64,000 bases of DNA, taken from Adhaeribacter arboris (lineage in GTDB: Bacteria > Bacteroidota > Bacteroidia > Cytophagales > Hymenobacteraceae). Shown here piece by piece: positions 9,501 to 17,673 of this stretch; positions within the stretch are counted from its first letter, which is position 1, and every line of letters begins with the position of its first letter. Made by a program: the position numbers and the translations under genes. The notes below the pieces were generated by a model that was not told the origin of the DNA, did not search any database, and saw only the letters and a program-made list of their open reading frames with translations. The stretch spans positions 4,216,001 to 4,280,000 of the forward strand of contig NZ_PYFT01000001.1 in assembly GCF_003023845.1 (NCBI RefSeq), given 5' to 3'.

Positions 9501-9574
9501 TCCTGCTAAAAACAGGCAACAACCAAAGACACAGCTGGGCCATTCTTTTGATCTATTATTGGCTTTCTCATTTT

Positions 9575-9630
9575 GACTACAAAATTCCTCAGTTAGATTA
9601 CATACGACGAATAACATTTCCTGAATTTTG
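9575..9630 (+). promoter_or_regulatory. Promoter with shared upstream element, copy C
   Basis: GACTACAAAATTCC begins the element (9575-9603), which ends GTTAGATTACAT. After exactly 19 bases comes GAATTTTG at 9623-9630, 27 bases before the ATG at 9658. This arrangement matches copies A and B. Confidence 0.65.
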
Positions 9631-9657
9631 CCTCTCACCATTAAAAACAAGCAGAAA

Positions 9658-10431
9658 ATGAATATCAGCAATAATACCATCCTTATTACCGGTGGCACCA
9701 GTGGCTTAGGGCTTGAATTTACCAGGCAATTAGTTGATTGGGGAAATACCGTCCTCGTAACCGGCAGAGACCTTTCCAAACTGGGGAAGACCAAAAAAAT
9801 CTTTCCCCAAGTGCATATTTTTCAAAGCGACGTAAGCGACCCAAAAGCAATCCGTGAACTTTATGAGAGGGTAATCACGCAATTTCCAAACCTTAATGTA
9901 TTAATAAATAATGCAGGCGAAATGCGAAAAATAAACCTGCACGACGTTTCGTATGATTTGGAGAATATTACCAGAGAAATTGAAATTAATTTATCGGGGC
10001 CCATTCGTATGGTACAGCAGTTTTTGCCCCATTTAAAAACGCAAAAAGCCGCGGCCATTTTAAACGTAACATCAGGGATTGCCCTCATCCCATTTCCCAT
10101 CTCGCCCATTTACGGTGCTTCAAAGTCCGGGCTTCGGTCTTATACAAAGTCTTTGCGTATTCAAATGAAAAACACTAGCGTCAAGGTTTTCGAGTTAGTG
10201 GCACCAGGGGCAAAAACCCCTTTGAATGATAAATTTGAAAAAGACGTTGACCCTAAAACATTGATGGACCCCGGCAAATTAGTTGCCATTGCTATAAAAG
10301 GTATAGAAAATGACACTTTAGACATTTATCCCGGTCTTGCCAAACTCCTAAAAATAGCCAGCAGGGTTGCACCCGGCTTTTTATTGCAACAACTTAGCAA
10401 GCCGGTCGACAAAATGCAATTAGACCAATAA
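9658..10431 (+). CDS. Short-chain dehydrogenase, DltE-like
   Basis: A 257-residue SDR. The cofactor motif is TGGTSGLG near the N-terminus, with GRD after the second strand, NNAG around residue 90, a catalytic Ser in NVTSG, and YGASK as the Tyr-x-x-x-Lys motif. The C-terminal part (ELVAPGAKTPL, then VDPKTLMDPGKL) is typical of DltE/YqjQ-like SDRs rather than of the two SDRs upstream. The ATG at 9658 is preferred over a TTG 30 bases upstream: that TTG overlaps the -7 box, and MNISNNTILITGG is the normal N-terminus. The promoter is copy C. The bestrophin-like gene begins 99 bases downstream and may be co-transcribed. Substrate unknown. Confidence 0.85.
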   Translation: MNISNNTILITGGTSGLGLEFTRQLVDWGNTVLVTGRDLSKLGKTKKIFPQVHIFQSDVSDPKAIRELYERVITQFPNLNVLINNAGEMRKINLHDVSYDLENITREIEINLSGPIRMVQQFLPHLKTQKAAAILNVTSGIALIPFPISPIYGASKSGLRSYTKSLRIQMKNTSVKVFELVAPGAKTPLNDKFEKDVDPKTLMDPGKLVAIAIKGIENDTLDIYPGLAKLLKIASRVAPGFLLQQLSKPVDKMQLDQ

Positions 10432-10530
10432 GGCAAATTAGCCAAACGCTAATAAATAGCGTACTGGAAAGTTGCCATAAACAAAATATAAAAGTAGCGA
10501 ACGTTAAAATTTTAGCTTTAAATTAAAAAC

Positions 10531-11568
10531 ATGGTAGTCAAAAAAAATGTGTCGCTTAAGGACATTTTAAGCTTTGCCGGCCATCATTTTATTTGGTTTA
10601 CTGCCTGGTCCGTAAGTGTTGCTTGTTTGTATTATTTTACAGACCTTAAGCAATTTTCAATTCCCTGGCTACCCTTGTCTTTGATAGGTACGGCGGTAGC
10701 CTTTTACGTGGGTTTTAAAAACAACCAGGCTTATGACAGAGTATGGGAAGGTCGTAAAATTTGGGGTAGCATTGTAAATAGTAGCAGAAGCTGGGGTAGT
10801 ATGGTGAAGCATTTTGCAAATAATCAGCATACTACTCAACCCAGATACCAGGACGAAATCAATGCACTTAAAGAAAAAATTATTTACCGTCATATTGCCT
10901 GGGTGTATACTTTACGCAGCCAATTGCTTATTAATACAGACTGGGAACACGTAAACTTAAAAGGTAGTTACGGTAAATTGGGACAGCAACGGCAAAAAAA
11001 ATTCGGTACTGGGCTCTTTGAAGATGGAATAATGGAAACCAACCTTTCTGACTACTTGCCCAAAGAGGAACTGGCACTACTTGATAATTTTGAAAACACT
11101 GCTACGCACATTATAGACAAACAAGCCGAAGAATTAACCAAACTTAGAAGCCTCAATTTAATTGACGATTTTAGGCACATGGAGTTGCAAAAAATACTGA
11201 ACGAATTTTACGCTTTCCAGGGCATGGCGGAGCGGATAAAAAAATTTCCCTTGCCACGCCAATATGCAAACGCCAGTTTCATTTTTGTATGCCTGTTTAT
11301 ATTTATGTTGCCATTTGGTATGGTGTCGGAATTTTCGAAACTGGGCAACTGGGGAATTTGGCTTTCCGTTCCGTTCATGGTAATAGTAGGATGGATATTT
11401 GTGGTTATGGAATTAGTAGGCGATTACTCCGAAAATCCGTTTGAAGGACTTGCTACTGATGTGCCCATGCTCTCCATCTGCAGAACAATAGAAATAGACT
11501 TGTTGCAAATGCTTGGCAAAAAAGACATTCCAAAACCAATACAAGCAAAAAACGGCATTCTGATGTAA
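10531..11568 (+). CDS. Bestrophin-family (UPF0187) membrane protein
   Basis: A 345-residue inner-membrane protein of the bestrophin/UPF0187 family, whose bacterial members form pentameric ion channels. Hydrophobic segments lie near residues 17-35, 45-62, 248-268 and 272-292. The segment GFKNNQAYDRVWEGRKIWG, which follows the second helix, is the most recognisable family stretch. NPFEG near the C-terminus (after GDYSE) is also typical. The ion carried cannot be told from sequence. It follows the DltE-like SDR on the same strand, so a shared transcript is possible. ATG start at 10531. Confidence 0.85.
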   Translation: MVVKKNVSLKDILSFAGHHFIWFTAWSVSVACLYYFTDLKQFSIPWLPLSLIGTAVAFYVGFKNNQAYDRVWEGRKIWGSIVNSSRSWGSMVKHFANNQHTTQPRYQDEINALKEKIIYRHIAWVYTLRSQLLINTDWEHVNLKGSYGKLGQQRQKKFGTGLFEDGIMETNLSDYLPKEELALLDNFENTATHIIDKQAEELTKLRSLNLIDDFRHMELQKILNEFYAFQGMAERIKKFPLPRQYANASFIFVCLFIFMLPFGMVSEFSKLGNWGIWLSVPFMVIVGWIFVVMELVGDYSENPFEGLATDVPMLSICRTIEIDLLQMLGKKDIPKPIQAKNGILM

Positions 11569-12006
11569 CTCCACTTAATTGGCCGAAACGAAGAAACCAG
11601 CGGCTAACAGCAGTTTGCTAATAAGATAGCAGGCCGTTTAAATGTTAACCGTTCCTTCAATTTAGCTTCATGTACGACAAAAGACTAGCTATTATATATA
11701 GATTAATAAATATTATATATTAATTCTATTTATAATCACTCTAAGCACCAGCTGCCAACACGGGTTTGGCGCAAGCGGGGCTGAAGAACAAGGGCTGAAC
11801 TTCTTATCGCTATTCATCAGCAGTACACGGGCCAAGCTGACGGAATGCTGTTTTCCCGCCTGTGTCAAGCCCTAATCCGTAACATGTATTCAGCTAACAG
11901 GTGTTAGATACGCGTAATAATATCAGATACATATCAGGAGCGCATAATTTGATAATAAACGAATTTAAAAACGAGTTCGTAGATGGGGGATAAGAAATAG
12001 CATTAA
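11569..12006. other. Intergenic region, no gene seen
   Basis: No supported gene. It contains a very AT-rich stretch at about 11690-11740 with partly palindromic ATTATATAT repeats and no clear terminator. The decayed toxin-antitoxin remnant begins at 12007. Confidence 0.4.
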
Positions 12007-12194
12007 ATGACGGCTCAAGAATTAAAAACAGATATCCAGAAAGTACTGGACAACGTTCCGGAGAATCTTTTAGCAGCGGTTCTTTCTTATTGGCAAGAAG
12101 TACAGAAAAGAACCGCTGCTGATTTTAATAATGCGCAGCATCTGAAAAAATATTAACGGAAGACAGCGAGCTTCTTCAGAAGCTTGCTCAATGA
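12007..12194 (+). pseudogene. Frameshifted antitoxin-like small gene
   Basis: The ATG at 12007 opens MTAQELKTDIQKVLDNVPEN and stops at 12154-12156 after 49 residues. If one base is skipped in the six-A run just before 12150, the protein continues as ILTEDSELLQKLAQ to a TGA at 12192-12194, giving the usual length of about 62 residues. From memory, such small proteins are common in Bacteroidota just upstream of a toxin gene. The next frame overlaps its stop (ATGA), as toxin-antitoxin pairs often do. Confidence 0.45.
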
Positions 12195-12280
12195 TTCGTA
12201 TGAAAGAAGTGGAGCAAATGCATAATTTGTTAATAGAAGAATTTGGGAGAGCCAAAAGGCCAGAGATTTTAGAGCATTAA
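12191..12280 (+). pseudogene. Truncated Doc-like (death-on-curing/Fic) toxin remnant
   Basis: The 29-residue frame contains MKEVEQMHNLLIEEFG, which resembles the N-terminus of Fic/Doc-type toxins (KEVExxHxLLIExFGG in relatives, from memory). The similarity ends around residue 20, and a stop follows at 12278. The HPFxxGNKR Fic active-site motif is absent and was not found downstream, so the toxin cannot be functional. It overlaps the antitoxin-like remnant by four bases. Confidence 0.4.
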
Positions 12281-12531
12281 ACGCCGCCAATAACTATTTC
12301 AAATCTTAGTTTCTAAATTTTTCATTCTCCCTGTAATATTCTACTAACCTAGTCGTCTTTGTGATTGACTCCCCTACAGGCCGGAGCATGTTTTTCGGCA
12401 GATCCCGTACCCAGAAGTATAGATTATTAATGTACAGCAAAAGATTACAGGCAACCTCGCACATGTTTTTAGAATCTGCTAGTAAAGAATAAGCAACAAC
12501 TCATTTCTTAAAAAATCTAAAAAATAAAACC

Positions 12532-13575
12532 ATGAAAATTTATTTAGCGCTCTTATTATTTGGCCTTGGTTTTACGGTAAATGCCCAGATTAAAACCGGT
12601 CAAGAACCTTACCTTACTAAATCCCTGGCTAAGGAATCCATAAAAGAAGTAGAAGTAAAAACCTCGGGCGGCAGCATTGCCGTTACGGGTGGCAACGCTG
12701 CCGATGCCCGCGTGGAAGTATTCGTCAACAGCAACCGGGAACGCTCCGGCCAAACTCTAAGCAAAGAAGAAATTCAGCAACGGCTAACCGCCGATTATGA
12801 CCTTACCCTAAGTGCCAGCAACGGTAAGCTTATTGCCCGGGCCCGGCCAAAAGAAAAAGATATGGACTGGAAACGGGGTCTGAATATTTCATTCCGGGTA
12901 TTTGTACCGCAAAACGTTTCTACGGAGTTAACTACCAGCGGGGGTGGTATACAGTTAGCCAATATTTCGGGGGAGCAGCATTTTACCACCAGCGGCGGCG
13001 ACTTACAAATTGACCGGGTAAGCGGCCGAACTAAAGGCAGTACTTCCGGCGGGAGTATTCACCTGAAAAATTCAAAAGATAATATAGATTTAAACACCAG
13101 CGGCGGCGACATTGAGGCCACGGATTGCACCGGCGATATGCGGCTCGCTACCTCGGGCGGCTCTTTGCAGTTAACTAATTTAAACGGAATAGTAGAAGCC
13201 AGTACCTCAGGCGGCGACGTGAATGGCCGTAATATTACCGGCGAATTAAGTGCCCGTACGTCGGGCGGCGATATTGATTTGCGCGACCTGGCCTGCACCC
13301 TCGAAACTTCTACGAGCGGCGGCAATTTAGAAGTGGCGATTAAAAAGCCCGGCAAATACATTAAACTCAGCAATTCAGGGGGTGATATTTCCCTGCAACT
13401 ACCCAAAAACATTGCGGCCGACCTGGATTTACAAGCGGATCAGGTGAACGTAGGCAAACTGGACGCCTTTAACGGCACCATCGAAAAAGACGAAGTAAGA
13501 GGCAAATTAAACGGCGGCGGCATCCGAATCACCGCCGATGCCGGTAGCGGGAATGTATCGTTGTCGGTCCGGTAA
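12532..13575 (+). CDS. Secreted DUF4097-type beta-helix protein
   Basis: A 347-residue protein with a signal peptide ending near residue 19 (LLLFGLGFTVNAQ). The centre, about residues 125-270, is a regular repeat built on TSGG(D/S/G)-hydrophobic-x-hydrophobic. Seven consecutive units are exactly 18 residues long, and the next is 20. This fits the DUF4097 adhesin-like family and predicts a right-handed beta-helix with one turn per unit. The C-terminus has no T9SS sorting domain (it ends in GNVSLSVR), so it probably stays in the periplasm or outer leaflet. Role unknown; family members are often called putative adhesins. The start is ATG with an A-rich leader, and a very strong terminator follows. 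No partner gene is adjacent. Confidence 0.82.
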   Translation: MKIYLALLLFGLGFTVNAQIKTGQEPYLTKSLAKESIKEVEVKTSGGSIAVTGGNAADARVEVFVNSNRERSGQTLSKEEIQQRLTADYDLTLSASNGKLIARARPKEKDMDWKRGLNISFRVFVPQNVSTELTTSGGGIQLANISGEQHFTTSGGDLQIDRVSGRTKGSTSGGSIHLKNSKDNIDLNTSGGDIEATDCTGDMRLATSGGSLQLTNLNGIVEASTSGGDVNGRNITGELSARTSGGDIDLRDLACTLETSTSGGNLEVAIKKPGKYIKLSNSGGDISLQLPKNIAADLDLQADQVNVGKLDAFNGTIEKDEVRGKLNGGGIRITADAGSGNVSLSVR

Positions 13576-13666
13576 CGAGTTATTGCTTCGTTCAATAAAA
13601 CTCAAAACTTAAGCAGTATATAGCAAGATTTTATATTACTTACGTTTAAACCGTTTTAGAAGAAGC

Positions 13667-13728
13667 CACAAAGGGATAAAAGTAGAGAACTCAACAAGCG
13701 TTCTCTACTTTTATCCCTTTGTGTTTTT
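13667..13728 (+). terminator. Strong hairpin terminator after the DUF4097 gene
   Basis: A perfect 24-bp stem: the left arm 13667-13690 begins CACAAAGGGATAAAAG, and the right arm is 13700-13723. The loop is nine bases, and a T run follows. Confidence 0.85.
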
Positions 13729-13983
13729 ACTTGATTTCCCATTACTGAAAGCTAATTCTAGCCTTAGAAAGCCAACTTCTTGTTTTCCCATATTTGTCTT
13801 CCAGGAAGACTAGTTTTCCATCTCCTAGTCAGCGCATCCGGTTATTATTCTAATTTTTAGTCTTGGTTACTCACCCAAACATAGTTTCTTTATCTTTACT
13901 AAATACTGTTTTAGATATAGCAAGCGGATACACCTTACATAATGCCGATAACCGGAACAGTTGGTACTTCTGGTTGTGCGTAA
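13729..13983. other. Intergenic region, no gene seen
   Basis: AT-rich sequence with no supported gene, between the terminator and the small open frame that starts near 13984. Confidence 0.35.
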
Positions 13984-14100
13984 GTAAAATGTATAAAAGG
14001 AAAAGAGGACATAGAAGAAGTTGCTGACCTACAGGAAGCTATTGAATGCGACACCGAAAGTCATAGGATTAAAGAAATAGCAGAGTTATTCATTAATGCA

Positions 14101-14388
14101 ATGAATGACTGGCCTACCTACAACCAGACCAAAATTGCTGACTTTGTTCAAGAGTTAAAGGTCTACTTTGGAAATCCATTGACAATAGACTCCATATATA
14201 GAAAAGAACTAGATCCGAAAGATGGTCTTGATCTTTGGCGACATGAGGCTGGGTCTTCCGTAGCTGAAATGATTCACATCTCTACAAGGTTTGAAGGGGA
14301 AAGTAACTTTGATAAAATACTACAACAGCTTCTGAATTATTATAAAGTGGTAAAATACCATCGAAAATCCACACCTAAAAAGTACTAA
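14101..14388 (+). CDS. Small hypothetical protein, probably missing its N-terminus
   Basis: From the only ATG this is a 95-residue acidic protein (MNDWPTYNQTKIADFVQELK) that I do not recognise. The frame is open upstream to 13984 and reads as convincing protein (EDIEEVADLQEAIE, then HRIKEIAELFINA), but that stretch has no ATG, GTG or TTG. Either the start was lost and this is a gene fragment, or translation begins at 14101. No membrane segment or signal peptide. It precedes the QorB-like gene by 152 bases and is probably unrelated to it. Confidence 0.35.
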   Translation: MNDWPTYNQTKIADFVQELKVYFGNPLTIDSIYRKELDPKDGLDLWRHEAGSSVAEMIHISTRFEGESNFDKILQQLLNYYKVVKYHRKSTPKKY

Positions 14389-14464
14389 AACGCTTTTTAG
14401 CCACGGTCCGTTAGCACCATAGTGAACGACCAGAAACGACACGATAACCGATAAGGTCAGATTT

Positions 14465-14520
14465 GACTACGACAAAGATAGATCTGACTAAAATTATTTA
14501 TGTGCTGTTGCAGAACTTTA
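14465..14520 (+). promoter_or_regulatory. Possible fourth, weaker copy of the shared promoter element
   Basis: GACTAC at 14465 and a -7-like GAACTTTA at 14513 are 48 bases apart, exactly the spacing of GACTAC and GAATTTTG in copy C. The middle part (TTAGGTTAC) is poorly kept, so this is tentative. It lies just before the QorB-like gene. Confidence 0.3.
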
Positions 14521-14540
14521 CAGCAACAAAAAATAAGAAA

Positions 14541-15407
14541 ATGAATAGAATATTAGTAACCGGTGCAACGGGCCAACTAGGCAGTGCCGTCATCGAAACC
14601 TTGGTAAAAAAAATTCCCGCCAGTCAAATTTCAATCCTTACCCGTAAAGAAGAAAAACGAGTTAAATTTCAAGCGGAAGGCTTCCCTGCGTATTTAGGTG
14701 ATTATGACGACGTAGATGCTCTTGAAAAAGCCATGGCCGGAGTGGACACCGTTTTACTTATTTCGGCCGGTGACGAAGGTAACCGCAGGCAACAACACCA
14801 AAATGTGGTGAACGCTGCCCAAAAAGCCGGGGTAAAAAATATAGCTTATACCAGCCGGTCTTTAAAAAACAGAGCTACTTTAGCCAATAAACTAATGGTG
14901 GACCATTTTGAAACAGAAGATTATATTATAGCAAGTGGACTGAAATACGCTTTTTTTAGAAATGTATTGTACCTGGACGCCATACCTTTGTTTATTGGCA
15001 AGCAAGCCACCGAAACAGGTATTTCTTTACCGGCCGGCGATGGAAAAGTGGCTTATGCTTTAAGAAGCGAAATGGGCGAAGCAATGGCCCATGTTTTACT
15101 GCAGGAAGAATGGGAAAATAAAATTTATAATTTCAACGGCGGCAAAGCGTATTCCTTTTACGATATTGCTGCTGCTCTTACCGAGCTTTCGGGCAAAGAA
15201 GTAAAATACACCGCCATGGAAACCACCGCCTTCGAAGGAATGATGAAACAAAGAGGTTTACCCGAACCCGTAATCAAGAAAATTGTTGCTTTTCTAACGG
15301 ACATTAAACAAAATCAGGAAGCAGAAATCGGCAATGAACTGGCGATTCATTTAGGCCGAAAACCAATAGCACTAAAAGACGGATTAAAAACCTTATTTGG
15401 CTTGTAA
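14541..15407 (+). CDS. NAD(P)H:quinone reductase-like, NmrA/QorB family
   Basis: A 288-residue atypical SDR. The Rossmann motif GATGQLG is at residues 8-14, with no Tyr-x-x-x-Lys active site, as in NmrA/QorB (YtfG) proteins that bind NADPH and reduce quinones or sense redox state. The family pattern LTRKEEKR after the second strand and VKNIAYTSRS in the middle are visible. ATG at 14541 is chosen over the TTG at 14463 because MNRILVTGATGQLG is the normal N-terminus and an A-rich leader precedes it. The AraC gene starts 13 bases after its stop, so the two form an operon, and the regulator presumably responds to the reductase substrate. Confidence 0.82.
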   Translation: MNRILVTGATGQLGSAVIETLVKKIPASQISILTRKEEKRVKFQAEGFPAYLGDYDDVDALEKAMAGVDTVLLISAGDEGNRRQQHQNVVNAAQKAGVKNIAYTSRSLKNRATLANKLMVDHFETEDYIIASGLKYAFFRNVLYLDAIPLFIGKQATETGISLPAGDGKVAYALRSEMGEAMAHVLLQEEWENKIYNFNGGKAYSFYDIAAALTELSGKEVKYTAMETTAFEGMMKQRGLPEPVIKKIVAFLTDIKQNQEAEIGNELAIHLGRKPIALKDGLKTLFGL

Positions 15408-15420
15408 TTGAGATTGTATT

Positions 15421-16338
15421 ATGGCTTCCTTAGCAGCAAATCACTTAAAAACCATTGCCGACTATCATCGGTTTATGGAACTGCCCAAGCCCGAACATCC
15501 TTTGGTAAGTGTGGTAAAATTTGAAGACATTAAACGAAAATCCTCGAATTGTCCGGGCAGTATTATTCACAATTTCTATTCTATTGCCCTGAAAAAAAAC
15601 TTTAATGGAAAATTAAAATATGGGCAACAAGATTTTGATTTTGACGAAGGCGTAATGCACTTTATGTCACCAAAACAAGTTTTGACAATAGAGCCAAACG
15701 CACCAGAATTTACGCATTCAGGCTGGCTATTGCTTATTCATCCCGATTTCCTTTGGCATACGGCATTGGCTAAAAATATAAAGCAGTACGAATATTTTAG
15801 CTACAACGTAAATGAAGCCCTGCATCTTTCTGAGAAGGAAGAAACGTTGGTAACCGGAATCATGCAAAATATTGCCCTAGAGTATCATACCAGCATCGAC
15901 AAATACAGTCAGAATGTTATTATTGCGCAAATAGAATTGCTACTAACTTATTCGGAACGTTTTTATCAGCGCCAATTTATTACCCGGAAGATTGTTAATC
16001 ACAAAATACTTAATCAATTGGAAGACCTGCTTACCAGTTATTTCAAAGACGATAGTTTAATAAAAAAAGGAATTCCATCGGTTCAGTTTATTTCGGACAG
16101 GTTACACATTTCTCCCAATTATTTAAGCCGTTTACTTAAAATGCTCACCGGACAAAGCACGAAGCAATTTGCACAAGACAAGTTAATGGACTTAGCTAAA
16201 GAAAAATTATCCACTACCAACCTGGCAATTAATGAAATTGCTTACGACTTGGGTTTTGAACATCCTCAATCGTTTAGTAAACTTTTCAAAAGCAAAACCA
16301 ACTTATCGCCTTTAGAATTTAGGCAGACATTTAACTAA
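15421..16338 (+). CDS. AraC-family transcriptional regulator
   Basis: A 305-residue regulator, paralogous to the one at 8595 across its length (for example LLIHPDFLWHTALAKNIKQY here and LLIHPDFLLTYPLAKKIKQY there). The N-terminal sensing domain is followed by the AraC DNA-binding domain, with FISDRLHISPNYLSRLLKM as the first helix-turn-helix and INEIAYDLGFEHPQSFSKLF as the second. It sits 13 bases downstream of the QorB-like reductase. Together with the 8595 gene it gives two oxidoreductase-AraC sets within 8 kb. Ligand unknown. Confidence 0.88.
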   Translation: MASLAANHLKTIADYHRFMELPKPEHPLVSVVKFEDIKRKSSNCPGSIIHNFYSIALKKNFNGKLKYGQQDFDFDEGVMHFMSPKQVLTIEPNAPEFTHSGWLLLIHPDFLWHTALAKNIKQYEYFSYNVNEALHLSEKEETLVTGIMQNIALEYHTSIDKYSQNVIIAQIELLLTYSERFYQRQFITRKIVNHKILNQLEDLLTSYFKDDSLIKKGIPSVQFISDRLHISPNYLSRLLKMLTGQSTKQFAQDKLMDLAKEKLSTTNLAINEIAYDLGFEHPQSFSKLFKSKTNLSPLEFRQTFN

Positions 16339-16579
16339 AGAATAGCCCTTACAGCTTACAAAAAAATAGTTTTTCCTTTATCTTTCTAAGCTTGGTTTCA
16401 TCAAAAGTTTTCGGACAAAATTATAAAGATATTCACCCTGATTCATGTTAAACTTGCTAAGGAAAGCACTTTATTTATATAGGTATATAACTCGTGGTTC
16501 GACGGAAAAGCAACCCATATGAAATATTAAACGCTAAAAATACCTTTTCCCATTTTTCTCTCCTGCACGCTAAGCCTTT

Positions 16580-17323
16580 ATGAAAAAATACCAACTGCTT
16601 TTCCTTTTTAGTTTTTTAATCTTTGGATTCATCTCCGCCCAAACAAGCCAAAACAACCCAAACAGCAAAACGGAATCGCTTACCATTCAAAAAATTAGCA
16701 ATCACGTTTACCAGCACACTTCGTTTCTGCAAACCGAAAGCTTTGGTAAAGTTCCGTGCAATGGCATGATTGTTTTTGATAAAACCGAAGCCATTATTTT
16801 TGACACTCCCCCCGATAATAAAACCTCTTTAGAATTAATTACTTGGGTAAAAAATAAACTGCATTGTAAAATTAAAGCCATTATTCCCACTCATTTCCAT
16901 TCCGATTGTTTAGGTGGCTTAGAGGAGTTTCACAAACATAGCATTCCTTCTTACGCGAATAATGAAACCATTGCTATTGCCAAATCTAAAAATATAATCG
17001 TGCCGCAAAATGGATTCAACGATTTGCTGGAATTAAAAGTGGGGGACAAAAAAGTGCTGGTCGAGTACTTTGGTCCAGGCCATACTCAAGATAATGTAGT
17101 GGGTTACTTTCCGGATGAAAAAATTATGTTCGGGGGTTGTTTAATTAAAGAACTAGGGGCCGGAAAAGGAAATTTAGAAGATGCTAATACTATGGCTTGG
17201 CCTATAACCGTAACAAAATTAAAAGAAAAGTACCCCAATACAGCCTTCATTATTCCCGGTCACGGAAAATCAGGCGGCACCGAACTATTAGATTATACGA
17301 TTAAACTATTTGCGCCAAAGTAA
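16580..17323 (+). CDS. Subclass B1 metallo-beta-lactamase
   Basis: A 247-residue exported zinc hydrolase that opens the beta-lactam ring, including that of carbapenems in most family members. The signal peptide ends near residue 20 (FGFISAQ). All six B1 zinc ligands are present: H105, H107 and H168 for zinc 1, and D109, C187 and H228 for zinc 2 (THFHSD, GPGHTQDN, GGCLIK, GHGKSGG). The Cys ligand separates B1 from B2/B3 enzymes and from non-lactamase relatives. The AWP and SGGTELLDYT stretches match CcrA-like Bacteroidota enzymes, from memory. It stands alone 240 bases after the AraC gene with no mobile element nearby, so it is probably a resident chromosomal gene. The function is strongly predicted; the spectrum is not. 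Confidence 0.88.
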   Translation: MKKYQLLFLFSFLIFGFISAQTSQNNPNSKTESLTIQKISNHVYQHTSFLQTESFGKVPCNGMIVFDKTEAIIFDTPPDNKTSLELITWVKNKLHCKIKAIIPTHFHSDCLGGLEEFHKHSIPSYANNETIAIAKSKNIIVPQNGFNDLLELKVGDKKVLVEYFGPGHTQDNVVGYFPDEKIMFGGCLIKELGAGKGNLEDANTMAWPITVTKLKEKYPNTAFIIPGHGKSGGTELLDYTIKLFAPK

Positions 17324-17658
17324 GTTATACAGTAGCCTGATCCAGTTCAGCAATTATTCAATCTCTGCAAAGTAAGTAAAGGTTAAAACGCTTACTCGCT
17401 CCGGGCAAAGAGAAAATTTTATCATCACTTCAGAAAAGCTTTTCTCTTAGGGGAGCAGGCATGAGGAAAGAGATTTATCGCCGTTTCAAAGTTTAATGGC
17501 GTTTATAGAGTAATACGCCTGCTTTCAATCTAACAAACTAATATTTAGATTCGGGCAATAAAAAATATTGCAATTCCTTAACCGCGTGCTTACCTTAGCT
17601 ATTCTATCGTTTAAGGAAGTTACCGCTTATTCGTTTTTAAGCGAAGTCATTTAATTAT
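17324..17658. other. Intergenic region, no gene seen
   Basis: No supported gene. A 14-base perfect palindrome AGAAAAGCTTTTCT lies at 17432-17445; with no T run it is not a convincing terminator. Confidence 0.35.
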
Positions 17659-17673
17659 AAAAGGATACCTATT

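Noticed and set aside
9628-9657. TTG start giving ten extra residues to the third SDR
   Set aside because: It overlaps the promoter -7 box, and the ATG at 9658 fits the family N-terminus.
17432-17445. Palindrome AGAAAAGCTTTTCT as a terminator of the metallo-beta-lactamase gene
   Set aside because: It has no loop and no T run, and it lies 109 bases after the stop codon.
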